Shown here: positions 27,553 through 37,076 of the stretch, piece after piece
Position numbering within the stretch: position 1 is the first letter of the stretch
How the letters are laid out: each line of letters begins with the position of its first letter
Source: Bog-473 sp963809715
GTDB lineage: Bacteria > Actinomycetota > Acidimicrobiia > Acidimicrobiales > RAAP-2
Length of the DNA: 64,000 nt
Assembly (NCBI GenBank): GCA_963809715.1
Contig: CAWEKO010000007.1
Span: 496,001 to 560,000, forward strand
Direction of reading: 5' to 3'
Program-made: the position numbers and the translations under genes
The notes under the pieces: generated by a model
What the model was told of the DNA's origin: nothing
The model's input: only the letters and a program-made list of their open reading frames with translations
The model's database searches: none

Positions 27553-27996
27553 GTGGAGTCTGTCGGAGCGACTCCGCTGAGGCGAACCCGCAACTGGAAA
27601 GGTGGTCGTACCAGGGACAAGGCCGGGTATGTGATGGTGCGTGCACCGGGTCATCCTCGAGCGACGAGTGGGCCGTATGGGTTCGAGCACATACTCGTGG
27701 CAGAGAACCTGCTTGGCCGGCATTTGCTCGATGGCCAAACCGTTCATCATCGAAACGGCGTGCGGGACGACAACCGTCCTGAAAACCTCGAGCGCTGGAC
27801 GAACCCGCAACCATCGGGCATCCGGGTCAGCTACGCCATCGAGTGGGCGCGCACCATCCTCGAGCGTTACGAGGGACCAGCCGCACCTCCAACGATGCTC
27901 ACGGGTTCCCACGAGCACCCTTGGAGGTGGCGGAAATCGGACCGGCGCAGACGCGAATTGTGTTTGTCGACGTCAGAAGAAAATTCCCGCCTCTGA
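27553..27996 (+). CDS. HNH endonuclease (phage/homing type)
   Basis: This 147-residue protein reads WKGGRTRDKAGYVMVRAPGH in its substrate-binding N-terminal part. The HNH core FEHILVAENLLGRHLLDGQT is followed by VHHRNGVRDDNRPENLERW, with the His-His-Asn-Asn-Asn set expected for the metal site, and a helix VSYAIEWARTILERY. Such enzymes nick or cut DNA and are common in phages and as free-standing homing genes. No phage genes or intron are recognisable around it, so it is an orphan. GTG 27553 is the likely start. The last 35 residues are not conserved. A repeat copy lies just downstream. Confidence 0.8.
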   Translation: MESVGATPLRRTRNWKGGRTRDKAGYVMVRAPGHPRATSGPYGFEHILVAENLLGRHLLDGQTVHHRNGVRDDNRPENLERWTNPQPSGIRVSYAIEWARTILERYEGPAAPPTMLTGSHEHPWRWRKSDRRRRELCLSTSEENSRL

Positions 27997-28296
27997 ACAG
28001 GAAGAAGACTGTCTCGTCGCACTCCGACATTGACCGCCAATGACCGGAATGTCGTGTCTTTTCTGTGTTCTTCTGTCTCTTTCGTGTCGAGCATCCGGGC
28101 ACGTGGGTTCGCCTGAACCTCATCCGTGATTCCTGGCCGACTCCAAGTGAGAGACGGACTCGTTGGTCGTCGGGGTCGCTGAATACGACGGACATGGCGG
28201 CACGCTGGCATAGCAAACCGGTGATCGGGCGATCAATGGCGTACGGCTCTAGTAGGACGCCTCTCTGATCACGGCTGCCCAGTTCGATCTGCCGCT
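27997..28296. other. Convergent intergenic region with a repeat copy
   Basis: It lies between the HNH gene (plus) and the binding-protein gene (minus) and contains repeat copy B at 28050-28092. No other feature. Confidence 0.4.
28050..28092 (-). repeat. Dispersed repeat copy B
   Basis: On the minus strand it begins CTCGACACGAAAGAGACAGA and continues AGAACACAGAAAAGACACGA. It shares the opening CTCGACACGA and the spacing of the purine blocks with copy A and 24 of 27 central bases with copy C. Confidence 0.55.
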
Positions 28297-29559
28297 CTAT
28301 CCGTTCGCCGGCTTGTTTGCGAAGACCAGTGTCTTTGTGTTGGGGTCGTAGTGGACCATATACACGGGACCAAGTGCGTACGGCCGGTTGGGTCCAAAGG
28401 AAATGGGAGCGTTCGTCCCCGGCAGTTGGACGTTCTTGAGTCCGTAGCCGGCTTTGACGAAGCTGCCAACGGTCAAGTTCTTGCCGGCCGCCTTGGCGAT
28501 GTCCGTGAAGAGCGCCATGTCGGTGCAGGCCAGCTCAATCCCCAAGTAGGTGAACTCGGACTCAGGGAGAGTCGCGCTGTAGGCGTTGATGTGATTGGAC
28601 GGGTAGTCCTTACGATCAAGGGCGACGCACTTTTGGGTCCCGGGACTGCTCCAGATGGCAGCGGGCGGCGTCAGCGGGCTCGAGGTCACGACGTTCTTGA
28701 GGTAGATCGGGTTGTAATCAGCACCAATGTCGCCGCTGAAGTCACTTTCGTTGGTGGCAACCCAGGGTGGGTTGTAGGTGCTTTGGGTGTCCGAGAGCCC
28801 TTGGGCCCAGGTGGCTGAGCCGTACCCGACGGCGACGACCTCGTTCACCCCGTCCGACTGGAACTTCTCGGCGATCGCCTGAACTTGCGAGTTGGATGCG
28901 GGGATGTCGCCTTCCGGCGCCGAATCGATCGCCGTGGTGACGACGTGGACGCGCAGCTTGGCCAGAACCGACTGAACGAGCTGGGCTTCATGTTGATCGC
29001 TCGGGTTGCCGCCGAAGATGGCCACCTTCTTGTCCTTAAAGGTTCCCTGCTTCTGGAAAACGGATAGCTCCAGCGGGTCGTAGGCGTTGTCCGGGGGGGT
29101 CGCTGTGAAGTCCTGAACCACGCCCGATCCATTACCCGAGGGGAGAACCGCCCCGACGACGGGCACATTGTCCTGCAGGTAGCACGTGGCCATCAGCGGG
29201 GCGATAGCCACGAAGACGTGGTCGTCTTGAGTCAGCTCCGTGCACGCAGTGGCAGCAGGAGCTGTGCCGGTCGGGTCCACGGGCACAATGAAGGGGACGA
29301 TCTTGCGCCCGTTGATGCCGCCGTGCGCGTTGATGTCCCGAATGACGGAGTTGAACGCGTCCGGCACGCTGCCCCAGTCGATGTTGACGCCGACCGCCTT
29401 GACCGCCGCCACGTCGACGTAGGGTATCCCGACGCGGATCGTCGTCGCCGTTACTCCCTGTGTAGTGCTCGATGCGGCGGATGCTGGACTGGCGCCCAGA
29501 AGTCCGCAGATGCTCACAGTGACCACCGCAGCGGCGAGAGCCGCCTTGCCCTTCGCCAT
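28297..29559 (-). CDS. Extracellular substrate-binding protein, branched-chain amino acid/urea type
   Basis: This 420-residue type I periplasmic-binding protein has a signal peptide (MAKGKAALAAAVVTVSICGL, then LGASPASAASS) and the first lobe beginning TIRVGIPYVDVAAVKAVGVN. NAHGGINGRKIVPFIVPVDP is the hallmark loop of the Leu/Ile/Val/urea receptor family. There is no lipobox Cys right after the signal, so it may be released or anchored otherwise. No permease or ATPase gene is adjacent, so it is an orphan receptor. ATG 29559 is preferred, with GGGGG upstream; 29592 is an alternative. The ligand is unknown. The neighbour on the other side is divergent. Confidence 0.8.
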   Translation of the reverse strand: MAKGKAALAAAVVTVSICGLLGASPASAASSTTQGVTATTIRVGIPYVDVAAVKAVGVNIDWGSVPDAFNSVIRDINAHGGINGRKIVPFIVPVDPTGTAPAATACTELTQDDHVFVAIAPLMATCYLQDNVPVVGAVLPSGNGSGVVQDFTATPPDNAYDPLELSVFQKQGTFKDKKVAIFGGNPSDQHEAQLVQSVLAKLRVHVVTTAIDSAPEGDIPASNSQVQAIAEKFQSDGVNEVVAVGYGSATWAQGLSDTQSTYNPPWVATNESDFSGDIGADYNPIYLKNVVTSSPLTPPAAIWSSPGTQKCVALDRKDYPSNHINAYSATLPESEFTYLGIELACTDMALFTDIAKAAGKNLTVGSFVKAGYGLKNVQLPGTNAPISFGPNRPYALGPVYMVHYDPNTKTLVFANKPANG

Positions 29560-29813
29560 TCTCGTCACCCCCACGAGAGCCGGTGTCGCCATCCCCCGAC
29601 GCGGAGTCGGGTGGCCTGACGAACCAAACTACTGACTGAAACTCTGACACACATGCTCCGGGTCTTGGCCGTCAGGGTCGGATCGGCTCCCCGGCGCCGT
29701 GTGGACAAGGTGGTCGATCGCGGGCGGGACCGGTGGACTCGGTGGTTGTCCGGGTGTAAGGAGAGGTGCGCGGGTGACGACCAGGCCCGCTTCCACGGTC
29801 AAGGAGGAATGCC

Positions 29814-31175
29814 ATGACGGTTGTCCCGGCCACGCTTAGTCGCCCGCCCGACGTGGAGCCGCCCGCGCGGTTCGTGCCAACCGGCGCGTTCCGGGGGACC
29901 CTGGACCAATTCGATTACGTCGAGGAGGAGTGGTTTGCCAGCGGCCAGATAGATGGCCACCCCTACGCCACGTCGCTGACGGTGCGGCGCCCCCGGGACA
30001 GCTCCCGCTTCAGCGGGACGGTCATGGTGGAGCCGGTGCACGCGGCCAGCGCTGCCCCCGTGTGGATCTACACGTCCACCTACCAGATGCGCGCCGGCCA
30101 TGGATGGGCCGCCGTCTGCTCGCAAAAGACCGTTCTCGACGGTTTCGTGAAGCCCACCAACGCCGAGCGCTACGCGTCCGCGGACATCTGGTCCGACGCA
30201 CCACCCCTCGAGACGTCGGGCATCGAAGGGATGCAGGTGCCCCGCGACCCCGCCGGGTTCCAGGCCCGCATGGAGCGGATGCGTCAGGTCAACGTCCTGT
30301 CGACGCCCATCCTGGCCCAGGTCGGCGCCGCGCTGGCGAGCGACGGGGGACCCTTCACCGGTCTCGCCGTGCGCGATCTCGTCCTGACCGGCCACTCCCA
30401 GACTGGCGCCGTGGTGACCGACTACATCCTCAACGGCCACAACGCTCAGCGCCACGGAAACGGAACGCCCGTCTACGGCGGCTTCTTCCCGAGCGGGGCG
30501 CCCTCCGTCCGCTTCGTGCACGTCGACGTCCCGATCGTCCAGGTGCTGAGCGACGGTGACATCGCCGACCCCAACCGGGCCGGCCGGGAGGGCCGCCCGT
30601 ACCGCCGCGACGACAGCGACGACCCGGCCGACCGCTACCGGCTCTACGAGCTCGCCGGAGTCGGCCACATGGGCACCCGCTACCCGCCTTACAGCGAGAA
30701 CGCGATGTGGCAGAACGACCCCCTGGGCACAGCCGGGAGCGTCCCGGTGAGCGCGGCGATGAACAGTCTGCCGCACGACGAGCTCTTCTCCATGGGGTTG
30801 CATCACCTGGCCCAGTGGGTGTCCATAGGCACGGTCCCGCCTCGGGCCGACCGCATTGAGGCGGGGCCGAAAGGGCTCTTCGTCAAAGACAAATGCGGCA
30901 ATAGCCAGGGCGGTGTGCGCTGCGCGCAGATGGACGTCCCGCGGCTGCGCTACTACTCCAATCCCGGCGAACAGGAGGACGGAACGCCAGCATTCGGCGT
31001 CGTGGGAATCGAAGAGCCGCTGTCGGCGGAGATGTTGGGTCGCCTCTACCGGGACCACTCCGACTACGTCGACCGATTCAACCTCCGGTTGGACGAGCTC
31101 GTCGAGGAGGGTTGGTTCCTTGCCGAGGATTCCGAAGAGATGCGCGCCGAGGCCAAGGCTGCTGCTGTGCCCTGA
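29814..31175 (+). CDS. Alpha/beta-hydrolase domain protein
   Basis: This 453-residue protein is of the large alpha/beta-hydrolase-domain family common in Actinobacteria. The nucleophile elbow is LVLTGHSQTGAVV (Ser in G-H-S-Q-T-G), with a likely Asp in QVLSDGDIADP and a His in LAGVGHMG. The start ATG 29814 has a strong AGGAGG six bases upstream. There is no signal peptide, so it acts in the cytoplasm, probably on an ester or lactone. It is divergent from the binding-protein gene, with 254 bases between the two starts. The gene is intact with high codon bias. Natural substrate unknown; a role with ring-ketone or steroid breakdown is possible. Confidence 0.8.
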   Translation: MTVVPATLSRPPDVEPPARFVPTGAFRGTLDQFDYVEEEWFASGQIDGHPYATSLTVRRPRDSSRFSGTVMVEPVHAASAAPVWIYTSTYQMRAGHGWAAVCSQKTVLDGFVKPTNAERYASADIWSDAPPLETSGIEGMQVPRDPAGFQARMERMRQVNVLSTPILAQVGAALASDGGPFTGLAVRDLVLTGHSQTGAVVTDYILNGHNAQRHGNGTPVYGGFFPSGAPSVRFVHVDVPIVQVLSDGDIADPNRAGREGRPYRRDDSDDPADRYRLYELAGVGHMGTRYPPYSENAMWQNDPLGTAGSVPVSAAMNSLPHDELFSMGLHHLAQWVSIGTVPPRADRIEAGPKGLFVKDKCGNSQGGVRCAQMDVPRLRYYSNPGEQEDGTPAFGVVGIEEPLSAEMLGRLYRDHSDYVDRFNLRLDELVEEGWFLAEDSEEMRAEAKAAAVP

Positions 31176-31669
31176 GCCGTGGTCCGGCGCTCGAGGGCGT
31201 TCAGCCGTTCGGCCTGAGGGCGACAATTGGCTCCGTGGTTGTCGCTTCGACGAACAGGGACGCGAGGTCCGCCGGACAGCTCAGGAACGGTGAGTGGGAC
31301 GCATCTCACGCCGAGCCGCGCCCACACCCCTAGACCAACCCGGCGACTCAACGCTGGAGTTACAGAAGGAGAATCGAGACACCAGTTACAACCGCTCGTT
31401 ACGCTCACTTCGTGCGGTGTCGACGCTGCAATGAGTGCTTGCGCGTGTTTCGTCCATCGAGTCGACACCTTCGGTGGTCCCTCATGCAGATCGCGAGAAC
31501 TTTGCAAGGCTCTACCGAGGCGGAGCTCCGCGTGCCATTGTCTAGTGAAGGATGGAGCCATAACCCCGTATGCCCTCGCCGAAGAGGAAGATCATCAAGC
31601 CATGCCGGCGGCCCAGTTTCGCCGGGTTGGTGGGACGGACGGCGCTCGGGTGAAGCAAATCCCCGAAGC
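31176..31669. other. Intergenic, no gene seen
   Basis: About 490 bases downstream of the hydrolase. Frames here have neither motifs nor codon bias. Confidence 0.35.
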
Positions 31670-31944
31670 TATGGGAGCAGTTGGTTGATTAGTCTGAGGG
31701 CTTCGGCGGCCGGTTCGGGTTCTTTGCCGGGCACACGCATGGAGCTGCTGCCGTCTTTCATTAACAAGGCCGGATAGCCGTACGATTCTCGGATGCAGAG
31801 GCGTGGTGAACTCACGCCTTCTTCACCCTTCACCTTCAGCACCGTGAATCGGTCAATGTCCCTTCACGGAACTCGCCGTACCGGCCGAGGCCATCGTCGA
31901 AACACGACGACCTGCGCATCAATGCGCAGATCGCTCAATGCCAT
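31670..31944 (-). pseudogene. Small conserved protein with two compensating frameshifts
   Basis: ATG 31944 opens MALSDLRIDAQVVVF. The expected continuation DGLGRYGEFREG is found only in a second frame between about 31895 and 31860. The sense then returns to the first frame as DIDRFTVLKVKGEEGVSSPR, then LCIRESYGYPALLMKDGSSS, ending INQLLP at 31670. Without the shift the first frame hits a TGA. The protein would be about 90 residues with a beta-rich core; no family name is known to me. A TAACCT hexamer seven bases upstream of the start suggests leaderless expression. Confidence 0.55.
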
Positions 31945-31951
31945 TCGTTTG

Positions 31952-31957
31952 AGGTTA
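31952..31957 (-). promoter_or_regulatory. -10 hexamer of a leaderless-type promoter
   Basis: On the minus strand TAACCT is followed by seven bases and the ATG at 31944. Confidence 0.45.
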
Positions 31958-32063
31958 GGACGAGCTCGGGTTGGCTGCGACCTATCCCGTACGCCGGGGT
32001 AGGCGGGACACCCAGGCGTTCGCCGGGATGGCGTCAGGACAGCTCAGCCGCATACTTGAGTGA

Positions 32064-34283
32064 GTGCGGATTCGCCTTGCGGTTGCTGCCAAGGTACTGC
32101 GGCATGCCAGAGTTGCAGCCATGTTTGGGGGAATAAAGGTGGTGGCAGCGGTCGCCCTCGTGGTGGCGGTGGGATCGCTCGCCGGATTGGCGTCGGATCT
32201 TCCCGCGACGGCAGCGCCCGCGGCGGACACGTCACTGCCCGCGCCCGGAAGCGGACCGGCGAGCAAATACGACTGCGCATTGACCGTCCGACCCGCCGAC
32301 GCCGACTACACCGGCATCGCCGGCACCGCGTCGGAGATCGGCTGGGAGGGGAACCACCAAGGCGTCGTCACGTGCCTCGGCGGGGTGTTCTACATCCAGG
32401 ACGTCCTCCTCAAGAACGACGCCATCGGCTTCGGCAAGAACTACGGCTTCAGCATCTACGACGGTGGCCCGACCACCTGGAGCGATGCCGACGGCTACCT
32501 CCCGGCTCAGATCACATCCTTCAGTCGGGACGGTGCCAAGGTCTCCATCACCGAGTTCTGCGACGAGGTGGTACTCGGTGGCGACGCCTTTGTAGTCGTC
32601 TACAGCCGGGTTGCCGTGACGAACCCGACCGACCATGTGGTCGAGGCAGACCCCGAGCCTTCACCCGGACTGGTGCCGCTCGATGCCGTGCCCGATGCGG
32701 TGGCAGCCCACACCTCGGTCGATCACGACTACGTGATCGCCTCGGACCGCTTCGGGGCAACCTACCCGTGGCCGAGCGCGGCCGCGCTGGCCGGCGCTGG
32801 TACATTCGACCAGCACTTCGCCCACATGGCCAGCTTCTGGAATGACCAGCTGGCCGGCATCACCGGGATCAGTGTCCCCGATCGGTCCCTCGACGACGCC
32901 TACCGCAGCGGGTTCATCTACACGCAGATCGCCCGCAGTGGCGACGAGCTGGACGACGGGGTCAACGGCTACGAGGCCGAGTTCAACCACGACGTCATCG
33001 GCATCTTGTCCAACCTCTTCAACCAGGGCTACTTCACCGACGCCGACGCACTCCTCCTCGAGGCGCGCAACGCCATGGAGCAACCGGGCGAGGGTTTCTA
33101 CAACGACGGGGTCTGGACGTATTCGGTGCCCTGGGCCATCTACCTGATGAAGACCGGAGACCTGGCCTTCGTGAAGCAGAACTTCGACTCGGAGGGACCC
33201 CTCGGTGCTACGCAGCCGAGCATCGAGGACACCGCGCACGCGATTGCCGCCGGGAGGACCAGCCCCACGGGGATCATGTCGGCCACCAACGACATCGACA
33301 CGCAGGGCTATTGGACGACGGATGACTACTCGGCCCTCATCGGCCTGGCCGCATACCGCTACCTTGCGCAGCGCGTGCGAGACGCCAGCGAAGTGGCCTG
33401 GGCGACCAAGCAGTACACCAGCCTGCTATCGGCCACCAACAAGGCCCTGGAAGCGACCATCGCCCGTTATCGCCTCGACTACGTCCCCTGCTCGATCTTC
33501 CGACCCAACACGGCCAACCGGTGCAAGGATCCCAAGGACGCCAACTGGATGTCCCCGCTCGGTGCCTGGGCCTGGGACGCGTCGCTTTTCGGAGCGACGG
33601 TCAACGGCCCGGGCGCGACCAAGATCGACGCCACCTACGACTACGGCTTCGCCCGCCTCAAGGGCAAGCTCCCGCCCAATACCTTTGGTGGATTTCCTGG
33701 TGACTATTACTCGACGGCTTACAACGCCGGCTACGGGACGGCTGGCCTTGCCAGCCGGCATCATCGAGACCAGGGGATCTTGAGCTACGAGTTCATGATC
33801 ACTCACAGTCAGAGCGGCCCGTACTCATGGTGGGAGAGCTCATCTGCCCCCTCGACCCAAAACCCGTGGATCGGACTTCACCCGGCGACCGGGCAGGGCG
33901 CATCCCCGCACGCCTGGGGAATGTCACAGGCCAACGGCGTGCTTCTTGCCTCGCTGGTGGCCCAGCGCACCGACGGCGCCCTCGTCGTGGGCCGAGGGGT
34001 CGCCGCCCAGTGGCTCGGCAATGACCCGTCCATCTCGGTGACGAACTTCCCGACAACCGATGGCCGGAGGCTGAGCCTCAAGATCTCGTCGAGAGGCCAA
34101 TCGGTATCGCTGACCTTGCGCGGACACCCGCCGTCGGGCCCGGTGCTCTTCCAGCTGCCGCAGTTCATCGACAACATCGAGACCACCTCGGCCGGCCGGA
34201 TCGACCAAGGGACCGGGACTGTGACATTGTCACCGGCCACGAGGAGCGTCACCGTCCAACTCCGCGCAGCGCCCGGGGGGTGA
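32064..34283 (+). CDS. Secreted (alpha/alpha)6-barrel glycosidase-like protein
   Basis: This protein of up to 739 residues has a long signal segment (MFGGIKVVAAVALVVAVGSL, then AGLASDLPATAAPAAD), so it is exported. An N-terminal beta domain (to about 280) leads into helical repeats: DDAYRSGFIYTQIARSGDEL, then FNHDVIGILSNLFNQGYFTD, then WTYSVPWAIYLMKTGDLAFV, and YWTTDDYSALIGLAAYRYLA, the layout of (alpha/alpha)6-barrel glycosidases. Acidic residues in these helices could be catalytic, but the GH family cannot be fixed by eye. The C-terminal 90 residues are a beta sandwich. GTG 32064 or ATG 32121 may start it. Likely cell-wall or environmental polysaccharide turnover. Confidence 0.65.
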   Translation: MRIRLAVAAKVLRHARVAAMFGGIKVVAAVALVVAVGSLAGLASDLPATAAPAADTSLPAPGSGPASKYDCALTVRPADADYTGIAGTASEIGWEGNHQGVVTCLGGVFYIQDVLLKNDAIGFGKNYGFSIYDGGPTTWSDADGYLPAQITSFSRDGAKVSITEFCDEVVLGGDAFVVVYSRVAVTNPTDHVVEADPEPSPGLVPLDAVPDAVAAHTSVDHDYVIASDRFGATYPWPSAAALAGAGTFDQHFAHMASFWNDQLAGITGISVPDRSLDDAYRSGFIYTQIARSGDELDDGVNGYEAEFNHDVIGILSNLFNQGYFTDADALLLEARNAMEQPGEGFYNDGVWTYSVPWAIYLMKTGDLAFVKQNFDSEGPLGATQPSIEDTAHAIAAGRTSPTGIMSATNDIDTQGYWTTDDYSALIGLAAYRYLAQRVRDASEVAWATKQYTSLLSATNKALEATIARYRLDYVPCSIFRPNTANRCKDPKDANWMSPLGAWAWDASLFGATVNGPGATKIDATYDYGFARLKGKLPPNTFGGFPGDYYSTAYNAGYGTAGLASRHHRDQGILSYEFMITHSQSGPYSWWESSSAPSTQNPWIGLHPATGQGASPHAWGMSQANGVLLASLVAQRTDGALVVGRGVAAQWLGNDPSISVTNFPTTDGRRLSLKISSRGQSVSLTLRGHPPSGPVLFQLPQFIDNIETTSAGRIDQGTGTVTLSPATRSVTVQLRAAPGG

Positions 34284-34480
34284 CCACATAGGGTTTGTCC
34301 TCTATAGCAATGATGATGAATCCGTCGTCGTGATGGTTTTCGAGTTCGTCTCCCCCTCCGGAAACCGGGGTGTCCCCACATATTCATCGACCGCGGCTTT
34401 CAGAGTCGCCCACTACGCCGGACGTGGGACGATGCGGAAGGCTGACACAACCATGAGACGGCCCAGTCTTGGCAGACTGA
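34284..34480. other. Intergenic with GC-rich hairpin potential
   Basis: Near 34351-34372 a CCCC/GGGG pairing around CCGGAAACC could terminate the glycosidase gene. No other feature. Confidence 0.3.
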
Positions 34481-35161
34481 ATGGTGATGAGTGAAGACTC
34501 CGAGTATCGGGACCAGCTCTGGGACTACTACGACCGCCGGGTCCAGTTTCGTGCCCAGAATGCCCTTGCCGGAGCCCAAGACGACGAAAGCCGAGACGTT
34601 CGCAATGCCCTCGAGTACTGGCACGGTCTCGGAGTCGCCGCTACCGCGTCGGAACTACAGGTGGAAGACGCGCAGGTTCGCGAGGTGCTCCACTCGCTTG
34701 AGCCCACCGCATACCTTGAGGTCGGCAGCGGCCCAGGTACCTACACCTCGATCCTGCCTGGTAAGGGGATAGCGCTAGATCAGAGTGCTGCTGCTCTCCG
34801 GGTCTTGCTCTCGGGTGAATCGGGGATCCCGGTGATTCGAGCCGATGCGCTCCGGCTGCCTCTAAGTGACCAGTCCGTCGGGCGTGTGCTCGCCGCGCAC
34901 ATCTACGGAATCCTCGCCGAGCCCGACCGGGCGACACTCTTGCAGGAGGCTCGACGAGTCGGATCTCAGATCATCGTGGTCGACTCTGGACGGCCCGCTG
35001 GCGTGTCCGCTGAAGAATGGCAACAGCGCACCTCGGGGCTTGACCGGCAGCTCTACAGGGTTCTCCGACGTCATTTCGACGCCCATGAGCTCGCTGACGA
35101 GATCGGTGGGAAGGTTCTGTTCGCCGGCCACTTCTACGTCGTGGTTATCTCAGAGACCTGA
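34481..35161 (+). CDS. SAM-dependent methyltransferase
   Basis: This 226-residue protein has motif I AYLEVGSGPGTYTSIL, the acidic strand-2 end in IALDQSAAALR, and the later VIRADALRLPLSDQSVGRVL with motif IV, as in UbiE/ubiquinone-type small-molecule methyltransferases. The N-terminal 70 residues are helical and probably cover the active site. It starts at ATG 34481 or the second ATG 34487; no ribosome site is obvious. The substrate is unknown. It is the upstream neighbour of a broken acetyltransferase on the same strand, but 100 bases separate them. Confidence 0.75.
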   Translation: MVMSEDSEYRDQLWDYYDRRVQFRAQNALAGAQDDESRDVRNALEYWHGLGVAATASELQVEDAQVREVLHSLEPTAYLEVGSGPGTYTSILPGKGIALDQSAAALRVLLSGESGIPVIRADALRLPLSDQSVGRVLAAHIYGILAEPDRATLLQEARRVGSQIIVVDSGRPAGVSAEEWQQRTSGLDRQLYRVLRRHFDAHELADEIGGKVLFAGHFYVVVISET

Positions 35162-35265
35162 GGGCGAAACCGCCTTGTGGCTCTGAGTTCCGCAGTGGGT
35201 GCCCCATACCGCTACCGGGACTGGGAGATACCAGGTGGGCTTCCCGTGGCGCCTACTGTCGAACG

Positions 35266-35747
35266 GTGCTGACGCTAAAAGGGGACCGAATCCTTCTTGG
35301 GGATTTCTTGCGCAAGACCGAGAGGCATTTTGCGCCCTCGAATCTGACGAGGCCATGTTCACCTATACGAAGGACCGAACGCCCTTTCTCGAGGAACCGC
35401 TTCTTGATCCCAGACCGAGCTACAACCTTGTTGTCGAAGACGCCGAGGGCTTCTCGGGTTGGGCCGGAATCGATCGCATTGAAGGAACCGACCAGCGTCC
35501 AGCTGGGCTGGTATCTCCGTTCGGACCGCTGGAACGCGGCTATGCCACGGAGGCCAACCGTCTCTTGCTCGACTTCGGCTTCTCCACCCTTTGCAGAGCC
35601 ACGATGTGGGCAACGGCTGACCCAGCAAACCTGGCATCAATCAGAGTTCTCGAGAAGTCAGGTCTCACCAACCGAGGACCTACTGACCCGGTGCAGACGT
35701 GGCGGGGTTTGCGCCCGCGTGTCCTGTTCGAGATCGAGGCAGAATGA
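35266..35747 (+). pseudogene. RimJ/RimL-type GNAT acetyltransferase with about three frameshifts
   Basis: The first part (GTG 35266, LTLKGDRILLGDF) is in one frame. At about 35305 the sense moves to a second frame: AFCALESDEAMFTYTKD, then YNLVVEDAEGFSGWAGIDRI, GTDQ. At about 35500 it returns to the first frame for SVQLGWYLRSDRWN, and near 35535 goes back to the second for RGYATEANRLLLDFGFSTLC, then PANLASIRVLEKSGL to 35747. The GWYLRSD and RGYATEA pieces together make the acetyl-CoA site of RimJ/RimL proteins. The protein is fully readable once joined, which suggests base-call errors or a recent loss. Confidence 0.7.
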
Positions 35748-36128
35748 CGCGGAAAACGCGTTGACCGTCAAGGGGTTGACTGTCCCCTACATTGCAGCCG
35801 GGTTGGGGTCTCACGGGCTGACCGTCTCTTGACTGGACCGTTGCGAGCAGTGCGGCGACGTTGTGGTCAAAGCGATGATTCTGGGGGTCAACCTTCCGGT
35901 TCGCATCAAATGGACCTATCGGAAACCGTCGAGTGCCCAATGGAAGATCACTTCGTCGTGGACCGGCTGCAATCACGAACAACTCCCAAGCGGGACCCGA
36001 GTGAGTTCGGCTTCTACTCGTTGATACTGCCAGTGATCGACTGCCCCGAACATTGCCGGCTCGGGCAGCATGGCAGCAGGTGAACGCGTCAAATCGCGAA
36101 GACGAGTCAGTTCGGAATCACCGACGAT
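35748..36128. other. Intergenic, no gene seen
   Basis: About 380 bases between convergent genes. Nothing recognisable. Confidence 0.35.
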
Positions 36129-36641
36129 TCAGTCCGTAACCCAGCGCCCTCGGAGGTCCTCGAGCCACGGCGGCAGCTCGATCGGGGGATCGGGGAGAGG
36201 CTCAACGCCGCGCTGTGCGAGCAGGCGCTCGAAGGAGGCCGGATCGTCCCCCCAGCCCCGAGGGTCCCCCATCATGACTTCAAAGAGTGTGGCTCCCTCG
36301 GACCCGGCCTCGAAGGGGCCGAAGGCGGCTCCCTGGGGCAGCTCGATATGGGTGCCAGCCGGGCATCGCCGGTCACCGCAGAGGATCTCGCCGTCGAGAA
36401 CCATAACGACGTGCGGGCTGAGGTGACCGTGTCTCCGCTGAATGACTCCGGGATCCCACTTCGCGTACAGCGACAGATATAGCGGATCGGCGGAGAACGC
36501 CAGCCACTTTTCCCACACCGAAGCGACGGTGCCGTCCGCCAGTCGCACCGCGCGCACCCGTTGCCAGGGTACATCGACATCATCGAGGTGGCGGAAGGTC
36601 GGTTCGAGCTCGGGCACCTTCGGCCCATCGGTGTCGCTCAC
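36129..36641 (-). CDS. Cupin-domain protein
   Basis: In this 170-residue protein, residues 60-140 form a cupin barrel: RRHGHLSPHVVMVLDGEILC with two His, then CPAGTHIELPQGAAFGPFEA with a third His and a Glu. Together these look like the cupin metal-binding set, so it may be a dioxygenase, isomerase or metal-binding sensor. The family usual length is about 120-180. The start is GTG 36641. There is no signal peptide, and no operon partner is visible. The exact role is unknown. Confidence 0.75.
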   Translation of the reverse strand: MSDTDGPKVPELEPTFRHLDDVDVPWQRVRAVRLADGTVASVWEKWLAFSADPLYLSLYAKWDPGVIQRRHGHLSPHVVMVLDGEILCGDRRCPAGTHIELPQGAAFGPFEAGSEGATLFEVMMGDPRGWGDDPASFERLLAQRGVEPLPDPPIELPPWLEDLRGRWVTD

Positions 36642-36779
36642 GAGTGACTTCTCACCTGGTCTCGCGGTCGTGATGTCCGTGGCGTCTAACCGGGCGGTCC
36701 ATGGTTCAATAGTCTCACGACGAGCTGTGGCAGGGCGTCGTCGGTGAGTTCTCCGGACGGCATCGCGTAAGTAGCAGTG
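36642..36779. other. Intergenic, no gene seen
   Basis: A short gap between the cupin start and the VOC remnant. One short minus-strand frame (end 36686) has no motif. Confidence 0.3.
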
Positions 36780-36930
36780 TCAGGGTGGGAGGTCTTTGAG
36801 GTAGTGGGTCCGTCCCTCCTCGTCGAAGTCGATAGGTCCAGTAGGGACGACGCAGAACTCGTTTCCTTCAGGGTCTGCCATGACGAGGAAGCCACCATCT
36901 TCGCATTCGCCTATCTGCTGAAGGGACCTT
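36780..36930 (-). pseudogene. C-terminal remnant of a VOC (glyoxalase/bleomycin-resistance) protein
   Basis: The minus strand reads DGGFLVMADPEGNEFCVVP, then TGPIDFDEEGRTHYLKDLPP, and ends TGA at 36780. MADPEGNEFCV is the closing strand and metal-binding Glu of vicinal-oxygen-chelate proteins. Upstream of about 36930 the family sequence is not recoverable in any single frame, so only the last 45-50 residues remain. It is likely a decayed gene with the N-terminal module deleted. Confidence 0.6.
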
Positions 36931-37076
36931 CGCGCAGGAGGTTGACAGGCCGTTCCACATCAACGCCGGCTCGGCGACACTCTCGCAGATTGCCCCGAAC
37001 AGGCACTCATGGGCGTCTGGATAGCCAACCAGGCTTCCAACCTCTGCCGCCGCTCTGGCAGCGCCGCTCTGATTTC

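Noticed and set aside
29799..31226. Long minus-strand frame opposite the alpha/beta hydrolase
   Set aside because: It is a by-product of the high G/C third-position bias of the real gene; it has no family features.
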